A stretch of 64,000 bases of DNA from an uncultured Hymenobacter sp. (GTDB taxonomy: Bacteria > Bacteroidota > Bacteroidia > Cytophagales > Hymenobacteraceae), in NCBI GenBank assembly GCA_913776615.1, contig CAJYPK010000047.1, forward strand, positions 62,001 to 126,000, read 5' to 3'. Shown here piece by piece: positions 1 to 8,648 of this stretch. Below the pieces are notes generated by a model. It did no database searches. It was given only the letters and a program-made list of their open reading frames with translations, and had not been told where the DNA came from. A program made the translations under genes and the position numbers. Every line of letters starts with the position of its first letter. Within the stretch, counting starts at the first letter, position 1.

Positions 1-141
1 GAGGCCCTGGCCGAAACGCTGATCAACGTATTGCTCGAAAAGCTCACCACCGAGCGTCCCGAAGACGCCCCGTTGCAGCAGGTGAAGCTGCCGCTGTCGC
101 TGGTGGTGCGGGGCTCGTCGGTGCGCCAGCCAGTAGGATAA
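1..141 (+). CDS. LacI-family transcriptional regulator, C-terminal fragment
   Basis: Only the last 46 codons are in the window; the reading frame is open from base 1 and ends at TAA 139-141. The tail has the pattern of LacI/GalR ligand-binding domains: an amphipathic helix with LLEKL, then a terminal strand LPLSLVVRGSS, which is the usual LPTELIVRGSS-type ending. It is a DNA-binding repressor or activator by family; the ligand cannot be told from this fragment. The stop codon lies inside the left arm of an inverted repeat (133-223). Confidence 0.75.
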   Translation, partial: EALAETLINVLLEKLTTERPEDAPLQQVKLPLSLVVRGSSVRQPVG

Positions 142-223
142 GCTGTAGCTTGTCCGGCGTCTGAAGCCGGCCGGGGTGTCGTCTGCCGTGCCCGGTTGCC
201 GGACAAGCTACAGCTTGTCCTAC
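133..223. repeat. Inverted repeat spanning a stop codon
   Basis: A 26-bp arm at 133-158 (GTAGGATAAGCTGTAGCTTG...) is matched by its reverse complement at 198-223 with one mismatch, separated by a 39-base loop. The left arm contains the TAA of the LacI fragment. A related palindrome with the same AAGC.TTAGCTTGT core lies at 19012-19085. It could act as a terminator-like RNA fold, but no T-tract follows. Confidence 0.8.
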
Positions 224-233
224 TCAATAAATT

Positions 234-872
234 TTACAGCGGAAGCTTAAGCCCCAGCAGCGGCAAGGCCAGCCATAGCGGCTGGCCGCTTACCTGGTGG
301 CCGGGCAGACCCAGGAAAGTCAGCTCGGTATAGGGAATAAGGCGGGTTTTGAGCAGGTGATACTCCACGCCCACGCCGCCGCGCAGGACGTAGGTGAGGT
401 GGCTGCCCGGGCCCACGGTGGCCCCGGTGCGCTGGTCTACGGCTGCCGAGGCCGTGACGTAGCTGCCCCCGCCCCCCACAAATACCACCGGCGTAAAGCG
501 TCCCCAGGTGTGGCGCACGCCCAGGTCGGCCACGAGCGAGGTGGCCAGGCTGTTGGTGCGCAGCTCGTAGGCGTAGCCCGGGCCAGCCAGCGGCTGGGTG
601 GTGTTGAACTGCGTGGCGTCCAAGGTCAGGCGCAGCCACAGCCAGCGCGGCCGCGTGAAGCCGTGCTCCAGCACGGTGGTGAAGTCGAGGCCCGCCGTGG
701 CGTGCGCCCGCACGGCCCCCAGCGGCAGGGCTGGCCCCAGGGCAAAGCTGCTATACCAGGGCTGGCGGCCGGGCTGGGGCGGGCGGCCCAGCGGGTGAAG
801 GCCGGGGCGAGCCAGGGTATCGGGTGGGTTCAGGAGCCCGGCGGCGCAAGCCAGCGTGAGAAGGAGCGGCAA
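234..872 (-). CDS. Outer-membrane beta-barrel protein, likely TTG start
   Basis: About 212 residues. No ATG precedes the hydrophobic N-terminus, so I place the start at a TTG (870-872), 11 bases after the stop of the upstream DUF2147 gene. This gives a signal-peptide-like start (PLLLTLACAAGLL). The rest alternates hydrophobic and polar residues in strands with glycine-rich turns (VVFVGGGGSYVTA, LRGGVGVEYHLL) and ends in an aromatic/leucine-rich strand, as in porin-like barrels of Bacteroidota. The frame remains open further upstream, so the exact start is uncertain. Function is unknown; the tight spacing suggests co-transcription with the DUF2147 gene. Confidence 0.6.
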   Translation of the reverse strand: MPLLLTLACAAGLLNPPDTLARPGLHPLGRPPQPGRQPWYSSFALGPALPLGAVRAHATAGLDFTTVLEHGFTRPRWLWLRLTLDATQFNTTQPLAGPGYAYELRTNSLATSLVADLGVRHTWGRFTPVVFVGGGGSYVTASAAVDQRTGATVGPGSHLTYVLRGGVGVEYHLLKTRLIPYTELTFLGLPGHQVSGQPLWLALPLLGLKLPL

Positions 873-883
873 GGTGAAAAGGG

Positions 884-1267
884 CTAGGGGTGGGTGTGAG
901 CTACGCGGGTCCAGGTCTCGGTGTGGGCGGTCAGACCCATTACTTTCACCCTCAGTACTACATGGGTAGGATCGGTGGCGTGCAGGGTGACCGGGTACTG
1001 CTTGTGCGTGGAGTAGTCCATGACCTGACCCGCCAGGTCGTCGCCGTCGGGGCGCAGGTTGCTGAGCAACACCGCACCTACGTCGTAGCCCTGCCGGTGC
1101 GCCAGCGCCACATCCTTGAAGCCTACGAAGCGCCCCACGTAGCCGGGGCCCTGGCGGACTATCTCGATGCGGCCGTCCTGGTCTGCGGCCAGCCAGGTGC
1201 CCAGGTAGGGGTCGGTGGGTGAGGTGGGAGCGAGCAGGCCGGCCAGCCAGCAGAGGAAGAGGTTCAT
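884..1267 (-). CDS. DUF2147 family secreted protein
   Basis: 127 residues with a short hydrophobic leader (MNLFLCWLAGLLA). Mature-part features fit DUF2147: LGTWLAADQDGRIEIVRQG near the N-terminus, a central FVGFKD and a charged strand-rich tail (THVVLRVKV). Proteins of this family are small periplasmic or secreted beta proteins without a firm biochemical role. It lies directly upstream of the barrel protein, 11 bases apart. Confidence 0.7.
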   Translation of the reverse strand: MNLFLCWLAGLLAPTSPTDPYLGTWLAADQDGRIEIVRQGPGYVGRFVGFKDVALAHRQGYDVGAVLLSNLRPDGDDLAGQVMDYSTHKQYPVTLHATDPTHVVLRVKVMGLTAHTETWTRVAHTHP

Positions 1268-1324
1268 GCTTGAAAAAATGGGGAAGGAGTGGGAAACAGA
1301 TTGCGAGCGCCAAGCCAGGGCAGA

Positions 1325-1364
1325 CTACCCTGGCGGGTGATGATGTACCCGCCAGGGTAGTTTT
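1325..1364 (+). terminator. Strong hairpin with T-tail
   Basis: CTACCCTGGCGGGT (1325-1338) pairs perfectly with 1347-1360 around an 8-base loop and is followed by TTTT at 1361-1364 on the plus strand. Neighbouring genes are on the minus strand, so on that strand the stem would act as a plain hairpin between the efflux operon and the DUF2147 gene. Confidence 0.5.
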
Positions 1365-1366
1365 AG

Positions 1367-1627
1367 AGCGGTTTGTAGGTCGGTGTGCGGTTTGTCGCAG
1401 CTCTAACGTGGGCGCCTCACCCCCCCCGGCCCCCTCTCCGAAAAGGAAATGCGGATCAAGCATTTTTCGGGGGAGCCGGACGACTACCTAACAATTGCTT
1501 GCGTGTGCTTGCAATCGGCTCCCCCGAAAAATGCTTGATCCGCATTTCCTTTTCGGAGAGGGGGCCGGGGGGGGTGAGGCGCCTGCGTTAGAATTGAGAT
1601 AACCTGTACACCGACCTGCAAACCGCT
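1367..1627. repeat. 261-bp near-perfect palindrome, CCCCCGGCCCCCTCTCCG family
   Basis: The outer arms (AGCGGTTTGTAGGTCGGTGT at 1367 against its complement ending at 1627) and the inner arms (GCGCCTCACC...CCGAAAAGG, 1411-1478 against 1516-1582) make one long interrupted palindrome. It starts 4 bases after the efflux gene stop at 1632 (minus strand). The inner arm recurs at 8401-8647 and 20492-20723. No ORF with transposase features lies inside, so a non-autonomous MITE-like element is the best guess. Confidence 0.75.
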
Positions 1628-1631
1628 TTGT

Positions 1632-4600
1632 CTACACTCCCGCCCCCAACGCCTGCTGGTAGTCGAGGTCGGCGGCGCGGTATTCGTACTGGGCTTGCAG
1701 GCGGTTGGCGCGGGCCTGGTTGAGCTGTTCCTCGGCATCGGCCAGGTCAGTCCACTTGGCCAGGCCCAGCTGCCAGCGCTGGTGCACGAGGCCGTAGGCG
1801 CGGGCAGCGGCGCGCACGGTGAGCGCCTGCACGGCCAGCTGGTCGCGGGCGCTTTGCAAAGCGGCCAGGGTGGTGCGGGCCTCGGCGGCCACGCGGGTGG
1901 CCAGGGCTCGCTGCTGCTGCTCGGCTTGCAGGGCGGCCAGGTGGGCTTGCTCGGTGCGAACGGAGTTGGTGGGGTTGAACAGCGGCACGCTGAGCTGCAC
2001 CCCCAGGTAGGCCGTTTGGGGCCAGCGCTGGTCGCGGAAGGAGAAATCGGCCCCCTGGCTGGTCGTGCTGTACTGCCCGAATAAGGCCAGCGAAGGCAGC
2101 GCCCGCGCCCGCGCCACGGCCACCTGCTGGCGGCTGAGGTCGGCCGCCAGGGCGAGCTGCTGCACCTCGGGCCGCTGGGCCAGCGCCTGGGCCACGGCGG
2201 TAACCTCGGTGTCTTGGGCAGCGGGAGGAGCGGGAGCAAGCCCGGCGGCTATGCGAGCGGGAGGCGCAGCGAAGCCGGGAACTCCCAGCGAGTCGGTAAG
2301 CGTGAGCAGGGTGCCGGCGGGCAGGGCCAGGCGGGTCGCAAGCTCGGCCTGCAACGCGGCGGTGCTGCGGGCCAGGCGGGCCAGCGGGGCGCTGGCGTTG
2401 GCCACGGCCACGAAGGCGCGCAGCGTATCGGAGTCGAGGGCCAGCTGGGCGCGGTGCAGGGCGCGGGCCTCGCGCAGGTGCCGCCGGGCGTTGGCCAGGG
2501 TTTGGCGCACGATTGCCTGCTGGCTCTGGGCCAGCAGCACGCGCAGGTAGAGGCGTTGCGCGTCGGCCAACTGCTGGGCGGTGGTGGCGCGCAAGGCTTG
2601 GCTGCGCAGAGCGTAGTCGGTACGGGCCAGGCGGCGGTTGAGGTCCAGTTCGCGCTGGTAGAGCGGCAGCGCCAGGTTGACGCCCGCGCCGTAGCTGTGG
2701 CGGGCAGCGGCATCTACAGCTTGAAAATTCTGATTATCAAACAGCAAATTACCGGTAGCCGGGTCGGCCGAGATGTTTGGCAGAAAGAAAACCGGGGGCT
2801 TGAAATTGTGCTGGTACTGCCCGAAGCCGTTGAGCGTGGGCCAGCGGGCGCGGTCGGCCAGGCGCTGGCCGGCGGCGGCCTGCTGCACGTCGAGGCGGGC
2901 TACGGCCAGCTCGGGGCTCGCGCTGCGAAGACGGGCCAGGGCGTCGGCCAGGCTCAGGCGCATTTCGGCCGGGGCGGCGGTGGCTGGGTCAGCCGGTCGA
3001 GGCGAAGCGGGCAGCGGGCTGGCCGTCGCACGGCGGGGCGTAGCCAGCGGGGCCAGGGCTGATGGGGCCGATTGGGCGCGAGTGGCGGGAACGGCCAGCC
3101 CAGCCAGCAGGAGCGTGACGCCGAGGGCGACGGCTGCCCGGCGCAACTGCCAGTGGGCCAGGCGCTCGGCCAGCCATTGCTGCCAGGTGGCGAAGGTGAC
3201 GTACACGGCCGGTACCACGACTAGCGTGAGTACCATCGACGAGCTCAGGCCCCCGATGAGCGTCCAGCCGAGGCCGGTTTTCAGCTCCGCGCCGGGGGCG
3301 TGGCTCAGGGCGATGGGTAGCATGCCGCACACCATCGCCAGGGTGGTCATCAGGATGGGGCGCAGGCGGGTAGTGCCGGCTTCGCGCACGGCGGCCCCCA
3401 GGGCCAGGCCCGCGGCGCGGTTGTGGTTGGCGCGGTCCACCAGCAGGATGGCGTTTTTGGCCACCAGTCCCAGCATCATAATCAGGCCCAGAATGGTGAA
3501 GACGTTGAGCGAGTTATCCGTAACGGCCAGTGCGAACAAGGCCCCCACCAGCGCCACCGGAATGGAAAACAGCACCACCAGCGGGTACAGCCACGAGTTG
3601 TACAGCGCCACCATGATCAAGTACATCAGCAGCACGGCGGCCCCGAACACCACGGCCAGCGGCCCGAAGGCGTCGTCTTGTAACTCTAAATCGCCGGCGT
3701 AGGTGAGGTGGATGGTCGCCGGTAGGTGCAGGCGGGCCACGGCGGCGCGGAGGTCCTCGCCCACGTCGCCCACCGGGCGGCCCACGGGCTGGGCAAATAC
3801 CGTGACCGAGCTGGTCCGGTCCTGGCGCTCCAGCACGGCGCGGGTTTCCTCCGGGGCGATGCGGCCGAGCTGCTGCACGTCCAGCAGTTGGCCCTGGGCG
3901 TTGAGCACGGGCAGGCGGGCGAGCTGGTCGGTGCGGTCGCGGTCGGCGGCGGCCAGGCGCACGCGCAGCGGCACTTGCTGGTCGCCGCGCGGCACCTTCA
4001 GGTCGTCGTAGCCGGTGAGGGCGGTGCGCAGCGTCAGGCCCACTTCCTGGGTGCTGAGGCCGAAGCGGGCCAGCTTTTCGCGGTCGAGCTGCACGGCCAG
4101 CTCGGGGTGGCGGGCCTGGCCGCTCACCCGCACGTCGGCCGTGCCCGGGATGGCCCGCAGCGCCGCCGCGACGCGAGTGGCGGCCTGCTCCACCGCGTCG
4201 CGGTCGGAGCCGCTCACCAGCAGCTGCACCGGGGCGGCGTCGCCGGTGCCAAAAATGCCCACCGGCGATACCCGCGCCGTCACGCCCGGCAGCGTGGCCG
4301 CCAGGCGCTTCACGGCCGCCGTGAGCTCGGTCAGGCTTGCGCGGCGCTGCTCGCGGGGTACGAAAGCCAGGTTGAGCTCGGCCGTGTTGGGCGAGGACAG
4401 GCCCACCAGGCCGTCGGGGTTGGCCCCCACGTTGGTGAAAACGCGCCGCACGGTGGGCCAGCGGCGCAGGGCCGCTTCGAGGCGGCGGGCGGCGCGGTCG
4501 GTGTCGGCCAGCTTGGTGCCCTCGGGCAGTTGAATGAGTAGCGTGGCCTCGCCCTTGTCAATGGGCGGGGTGAAGGCCGAGCCCACCAGACCCGTGAGCG

Positions 4601-6242
4601 GCAGCGCCAGCGCCGCCCCAAACAGCGCCGCCGCCGCGCCCAGCGTAAAGCCCCGGTGCGCCAGGCTGGCCCGCAGCATTGCCTCGTAGCCGCGCAGCAG
4701 GTGGTCGTACTGCCGCTCAAACCAGCGCCCAAACGCCGCGGTCAGCCCCGGCCCGTGAATATTCTCCAGTTTGCCGAAGCGGGCCGCGATGAGCGGGGTG
4801 AGGGTAAACGAGACCAGCAGCGAGAACAGCGTAGACACCACCACGACCAGCGAAAACGAGCGCAGCAAGTCGCCCACGATGCCGGGGGCCAGCGACAGCG
4901 GCACGAACACCACCACATCGACCAGCGTCACGGCCAGGGCCGCGAAGCCGATGCTGAGGCGCCCCTGCAAGGCGGCGGCCCGCTTGTCGAGCCCGCGCTC
5001 CAGCTCGTGGTAGATGCTTTCGAGCACCACGATGGAATCATCAACCAGAATGCCCACGACCAGCGACAAGGCCAGCAAGGTCAGGAGATTGAGCGAAAAA
5101 CCCGCCAGCTTCATCACCCCAAACGTGCTCAGCAGCGAGGCCGGAATGGCGACCAGCACGATGAGCGACGAGCGCAGCGAGTGCAGAAACACGAACATCA
5201 CCAGCGCCACCAGCGCGATGGCCAGCCCCAGGTCTTCGAGCACCGCGTCGGCGGCGGCCAGGGTAAACTCGGCCCCGTCCTGGGCCACCTCGAAGTGTAG
5301 GCCGGTGGCGGCGTACTCGGCTTCGATGGCTTGCAGCTCGGCCCGCACGGCGGCGCTCACTTCCACGTTGTTGGCCCCGGTTTGCTTCGAGATCAGCAGG
5401 CCCACCGCGGGGCGGCCGTTGCTGCGGTTGTAGTTGGTCGCATCCTGGCGGCCCTCGGTCAGGTCGGCCACTTCGCCCAGGCGAATCTGGCGGCCCTGGG
5501 GCGTGGTTTGCACCACCAGCTGGCGCAGGCCGGGCAGGTCGGCACTCTTGCCCAGCACCCGCACCCCGAAGCGGGCGTCGCGGTCGTCGAGCGAGCCGGC
5601 GGGCACGTTGAGGTTGGCGGCTTGCAGGGCCGCAACCACCTGGGCTACGGGCACGCGCAGCGCTTCGAGGCGCTGGGTGCGCAGGTTGATTTCGACGGCC
5701 CGCACGGCCTCGCCCACCAGCGTGACCTGGCCCACGCCGGGGAGCTGGGCCAGGCGCGGCCGCAGGCGATTGCGCAGCAAATCGCCCAGGACCAGCGCCG
5801 GCTCGCGGCTCGTCGCGGCCAGGCGCAGAATGGGCAGGTCGGCCAGCGAATACTTGGCCAGCAAGGGTGCTTTGGCCTCCACGGGCAGGGTCGCGGCGAT
5901 TTCGTTCACGCGCCGCTGGCAGTCTTGCAGCGCCAGGTCGGCATCGGTGCCCGCCCGAAACTCGACCGAGACGATGGACACGCCGTCCAGGCTCTGGGCC
6001 GTGATGCGCTTCACGCGGCTGGCCCCGGCCACGGCATCTTCGAGGGGCTTGGTGAGGGCGGCTTCGAGCTCGGCGGGCGTGGCCCCCGGCCATACCGTGG
6101 TGAGGGTAACGAAGGGCGTGGCGATGTCGGGCAGCAGCTCGTAGCGCAGCTGGGTGTAGGAGAAAATTCCCGCCAGCCCCAATACCAGAAATAAGACGAT
6201 AAGGAGAATGGGCCGCTTGATGGCCAGGGCAGTAATGCTCAT
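1632..6242 (-). CDS. RND multidrug efflux pump fused to TolC-like outer-membrane channel
   Basis: About 1536 residues; typical HAE1 RND pumps have about 1030-1060. I prefer the ATG at 6240-6242 (MSITALAIKRPI, the standard RND start) over an in-frame TTG three codons upstream. Residues 1 to about 1040 form a complete pump, with proton-relay Asp-Asp in LVVGILVDDSIVVLE and Lys in MLGLVAKNAILLVD. After the last pump helix comes a second signal-peptide-like hydrophobic stretch (VTLLLAGLAVPATRAQ), a Pro/Ala linker, and about 430 residues with the alpha-helical hairpin pattern of outer-membrane efflux proteins. The pump is inner-membrane and the second half would have to reach the outer membrane. 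The membrane-fusion protein gene ends just upstream. No frameshift is seen at the junction. Confidence 0.9.
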   Translation of the reverse strand: MSITALAIKRPILLIVLFLVLGLAGIFSYTQLRYELLPDIATPFVTLTTVWPGATPAELEAALTKPLEDAVAGASRVKRITAQSLDGVSIVSVEFRAGTDADLALQDCQRRVNEIAATLPVEAKAPLLAKYSLADLPILRLAATSREPALVLGDLLRNRLRPRLAQLPGVGQVTLVGEAVRAVEINLRTQRLEALRVPVAQVVAALQAANLNVPAGSLDDRDARFGVRVLGKSADLPGLRQLVVQTTPQGRQIRLGEVADLTEGRQDATNYNRSNGRPAVGLLISKQTGANNVEVSAAVRAELQAIEAEYAATGLHFEVAQDGAEFTLAAADAVLEDLGLAIALVALVMFVFLHSLRSSLIVLVAIPASLLSTFGVMKLAGFSLNLLTLLALSLVVGILVDDSIVVLESIYHELERGLDKRAAALQGRLSIGFAALAVTLVDVVVFVPLSLAPGIVGDLLRSFSLVVVVSTLFSLLVSFTLTPLIAARFGKLENIHGPGLTAAFGRWFERQYDHLLRGYEAMLRASLAHRGFTLGAAAALFGAALALPLTGLVGSAFTPPIDKGEATLLIQLPEGTKLADTDRAARRLEAALRRWPTVRRVFTNVGANPDGLVGLSSPNTAELNLAFVPREQRRASLTELTAAVKRLAATLPGVTARVSPVGIFGTGDAAPVQLLVSGSDRDAVEQAATRVAAALRAIPGTADVRVSGQARHPELAVQLDREKLARFGLSTQEVGLTLRTALTGYDDLKVPRGDQQVPLRVRLAAADRDRTDQLARLPVLNAQGQLLDVQQLGRIAPEETRAVLERQDRTSSVTVFAQPVGRPVGDVGEDLRAAVARLHLPATIHLTYAGDLELQDDAFGPLAVVFGAAVLLMYLIMVALYNSWLYPLVVLFSIPVALVGALFALAVTDNSLNVFTILGLIMMLGLVAKNAILLVDRANHNRAAGLALGAAVREAGTTRLRPILMTTLAMVCGMLPIALSHAPGAELKTGLGWTLIGGLSSSMVLTLVVVPAVYVTFATWQQWLAERLAHWQLRRAAVALGVTLLLAGLAVPATRAQSAPSALAPLATPRRATASPLPASPRPADPATAAPAEMRLSLADALARLRSASPELAVARLDVQQAAAGQRLADRARWPTLNGFGQYQHNFKPPVFFLPNISADPATGNLLFDNQNFQAVDAAARHSYGAGVNLALPLYQRELDLNRRLARTDYALRSQALRATTAQQLADAQRLYLRVLLAQSQQAIVRQTLANARRHLREARALHRAQLALDSDTLRAFVAVANASAPLARLARSTAALQAELATRLALPAGTLLTLTDSLGVPGFAAPPARIAAGLAPAPPAAQDTEVTAVAQALAQRPEVQQLALAADLSRQQVAVARARALPSLALFGQYSTTSQGADFSFRDQRWPQTAYLGVQLSVPLFNPTNSVRTEQAHLAALQAEQQQRALATRVAAEARTTLAALQSARDQLAVQALTVRAAARAYGLVHQRWQLGLAKWTDLADAEEQLNQARANRLQAQYEYRAADLDYQQALGAGV

Positions 6243-6251
6243 GACGGGCAA

Positions 6252-7331
6252 TTAATTGGCGATGGAAAGAAGCGGCGCGGCCACGCGCACCGGTAGGCCG
6301 TCGCGCAGCGGCTCGGTGCCGCTCACGACCACCTGCTCGTCGGCGGCCAGCCCGCTTTGCACGGCCACGCGGGTGCCGTAGGCCGCACCCAGCCGCACCG
6401 TCCGGCGGTGCACCCGGCCGCCGCGCAGCACGTACACCACGCCCGGCCCGGCCGCGCTGCCCGCCGCCAGGGCCACCCGCGGCACCAGTAGCCGGGTGGC
6501 CGAGTCCGTAACCAGGCGCAGCCGCGCCGTGAGGCCCACCCGCAGCGGGGCAGCGGCGTGATTGTTTTCGACCCTTACCTCCACCGGGAAGCGGCCGCCC
6601 TCGCCGCCCTTCAGCCCCAGGTAATGCACCGTGCCCACGAAGGCCACGCCCGGAAACGCCTCGAAGCGCACCGGCACCCGGCGGCCCACGCGCCACGCGG
6701 CCAGCTCGGCCTCGGGCACCTGCGCCACCAGCCGCAGCGCCCGCACGTCGGTGAGGGTGAAGAGCGGCGCGCCCGGCTGCACAAACAGGCCCGGCTCGGC
6801 CAGCCGCTCGCTGACCGTACCGTCGATGGGGGCGCGCACTGCGGCCTCGCGCAGCTGCTGCGTCAGCGCGGCTACCTGCGCGGCGGCGTTGTGCACTTGC
6901 AGGCGACTGTTTTCCAAGTCGTTTTGGGTGCCGTTGTGGGCCGCTACCAGCTGCTGCTGGCGGCCGGCGTCGAGCTGGGCCTTGCGCAGGGCTTCGCGGG
7001 CGGCGGCCAGGCTTTGGCGCGTGGCGGCGGCATCCAGATTAAGCAGGGGCTGACCGGCGCGTGCGGTGCCGTGCAGGGGCACCAGCACGGCCTGCACCCG
7101 GCCGGCGGTGGCAGCCGTGACGGCTACTTCGCGCCAGGCTTGGGTTTGGCCCAGGTATTCGGTAGTGGTAGCCAGCGATACGGGCCGAATAGTAGCCACG
7201 GCAACCGTGAGGGGCTGGGCTACTTGCAGCCGCTCGATGGCGGCGGCCTGCGCCGTGCGCCGCCAGTGCAGCCAGCCAAATACGCCGGCCAGCGCCAGCG
7301 CGCCCAGTAGGGTCAGGAACCAGATTCTCAT
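6252..7331 (-). CDS. RND efflux periplasmic adaptor (HlyD/AcrA family)
   Basis: 359 residues, start ATG 7329-7331. One N-terminal membrane segment (WFLTLLGALALAGVFGWL) and no lipobox cysteine, so it is probably an anchored rather than lipidated adaptor. Domains in order: a lipoyl-like half (TAATAGRVQAVLV), an alpha-helical hairpin around residues 105-165 rich in Ala/Gln/Leu, the second lipoyl half (RAPIDGTVSERLAEPG), then beta-barrel and membrane-proximal domains. It links the inner-membrane pump to the outer-membrane channel. Its stop is 9 bases from the ATG of the pump gene, so the two form one operon encoding a complete tripartite system in two polypeptides. Confidence 0.9.
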   Translation of the reverse strand: MRIWFLTLLGALALAGVFGWLHWRRTAQAAAIERLQVAQPLTVAVATIRPVSLATTTEYLGQTQAWREVAVTAATAGRVQAVLVPLHGTARAGQPLLNLDAAATRQSLAAAREALRKAQLDAGRQQQLVAAHNGTQNDLENSRLQVHNAAAQVAALTQQLREAAVRAPIDGTVSERLAEPGLFVQPGAPLFTLTDVRALRLVAQVPEAELAAWRVGRRVPVRFEAFPGVAFVGTVHYLGLKGGEGGRFPVEVRVENNHAAAPLRVGLTARLRLVTDSATRLLVPRVALAAGSAAGPGVVYVLRGGRVHRRTVRLGAAYGTRVAVQSGLAADEQVVVSGTEPLRDGLPVRVAAPLLSIAN

Positions 7332-7440
7332 GCGATACGGAGAGTTGGGTTTGCGTTTGTAGTCGCAAAACTCCCCGCGTCGTCAGGCCCCCTCAGGCAA
7401 AAAATAACTCAACTGTTGAAATTGGCGAGTGAACTGTCGG

Positions 7441-7597
7441 GAGGGGGTAGGGTATGGGGGTAGGAGGGCGTAAGGGTGCGAGGGTAGGAGGGTAGGAGGA
7501 AAAAGCTTACCTTATTTCTGCCCGCCTTATTACCCTCACACCCTCACACCCTCACACCCTCATACCCCCATACCCCCCCCCACCCTATACGCCCTAC
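7441..7597. repeat. Low-complexity imperfect palindrome
   Basis: G-rich runs of the type GTAGGAGGGTAGGAGG (7441-7500) are mirrored as CCCTCACACCCTCACACC and CCCCCATACCCC (7531-7597). The right arm holds short tandem repeats of ACACCCTC. It fills the gap between the LytTR regulator and the adaptor gene; together with 7332-7440 no gene is visible here. Confidence 0.55.
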
Positions 7598-8361
7598 CGG
7601 CTCAGCCACTGCTTGAGGGCGGGCACGGTGAGGCGGCTCACCAGTACCTCCTCGCGGCCGGGCACGAGCTGCACCTTCAGCTTGCCGTCGAAGTGGCGGT
7701 GCATGGTGCCGATGGCGGCCGGGCGTACCAGGTGCTGGCGGGTAAGGCGAAAAAACTGGCGCGGGTCGAGCGTATGCTCCAGCGCTTCCAGTGGCTCGTC
7801 GAGGACGAGGCGAGCGCCATTGTGGCACACGAGGTGAGTGAGCTTGTTTTCAAGGTGGAAATAAGCCACGTCGGCTACTTCGACCAGGTGCAGCTCGTCG
7901 CGCACGCTCACCAGGAAGCGGCTGCGGTAGCTGCGCTCGGCCTGCCAGGCGGTGAGCAGGGCCGTGAGGTCGGGCGCGGGCGCACTGGCGGGCGGGGCCG
8001 GGGCGAGCAGCCGCTGCCGGAAGCGGGCCAGCGACTCGGCCAGGGCTTCTTCATCCAGGGGCTTGAGCAGGTAGTCGAAGCCGTTGTACTTGAAGGCTTG
8101 CAGGGCGTACTCGTCGTAGGCCGTGCAAAAAATAATGGGTACCGGCCGGGGCAGCTCGCGCAGCAGCTCAAAGCTGAGGCCGTCGGTGAGCTGCATGTCG
8201 GCCAGGATGAGGTCGGGCAGCGGCGGGGCGGTGGCCAGCCACTCGCGGCCCTTGCGCACCGAGGGCAGCCGGCCCACCACCTGCGTGTCGGGCTGGCGCA
8301 GCAGCAGCCGTTGCAGCCGCTCGGCCGACAGCGTTTCGTCTTCGATGATCAGGACGTTCAT
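7594..8361 (-). CDS. LytTR-family response regulator
   Basis: 255 residues. The receiver domain covers about residues 1-120: acidic pocket IIEDE, phosphoacceptor Asp55 in LILADMQLTDG, Thr/Ser of FCTAYDEYA and Lys in YLLKPLDEE. A LytTR DNA-binding domain covers about 150-255 (VEVADVAYFHLENKLTHLV, FFRLTRQHLVRP). It is the probable partner of the LytS-type kinase encoded just upstream. The efflux operon lies next on the same strand, so control of efflux genes is a reasonable inference but is not shown by the sequence. Confidence 0.92.
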   Translation of the reverse strand: MNVLIIEDETLSAERLQRLLLRQPDTQVVGRLPSVRKGREWLATAPPLPDLILADMQLTDGLSFELLRELPRPVPIIFCTAYDEYALQAFKYNGFDYLLKPLDEEALAESLARFRQRLLAPAPPASAPAPDLTALLTAWQAERSYRSRFLVSVRDELHLVEVADVAYFHLENKLTHLVCHNGARLVLDEPLEALEHTLDPRQFFRLTRQHLVRPAAIGTMHRHFDGKLKVQLVPGREEVLVSRLTVPALKQWLSR

Positions 8362-8400
8362 GGGTACGTTGTTGTAGGGGATAGTGGCCTAGTTATTGGG

Positions 8401-8647
8401 GCGGGTGGGCACTTTTTCGCTGGCTGGGCGTGGGCGCCTCACCCCCCGGCCCCCTCTCCGAAAAGGAGAGGGGGAGCTAGGCGTTAGGGGAGGAGTGTAA
8501 GAGGTTAGGAAGGTATGAGGTATCCCTCCTGACCCCTTGCCCTCTTACCCGTACGCCCTTCTAACGCCTGACTCCCCCTCTCCTTTTCGGAGAGGGGGCC
8601 GGGGGGTGAGGCGCCCACGCCCAGCCAGCGAAAAGGTGCCCACCCGC
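8401..8647. repeat. 247-bp palindrome between kinase and regulator genes
   Basis: Arms starting GCGGGTGGGCACTTTTTCGC at 8401 and ending with the exact complement at 8647 enclose an AT/GC-mixed centre (8476-8565). The inner arm (GCGCCTCACCCCCCGGCC, CTCTCCGAAAAGGAGAGGGG) belongs to the same family as 1367-1627 and 20492-20723. It starts one base after the kinase stop codon (8649-8651, minus strand). A fold of this strength in the mRNA could separate the expression of the two genes. Confidence 0.85.
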
Positions 8648-8648
8648 C

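Noticed and set aside
234..1463. A 409-codon open frame on the minus strand across two genes and a hairpin
   Set aside because: Its first half is arginine/proline-rich shadow sequence over the DUF2147 gene. Only the part after 872 looks like a protein, so I placed the barrel gene there.
1484..2239. 251-codon minus-strand frame
   Set aside because: Low-complexity Pro/Trp/Ser-rich translation, out of frame over the TolC part of the efflux gene and into a palindrome; a shadow.
5041..6696. 551-codon minus-strand frame
   Set aside because: Gly/Arg/Ala-rich shadow of the pump gene typical of GC-rich DNA; no domain.
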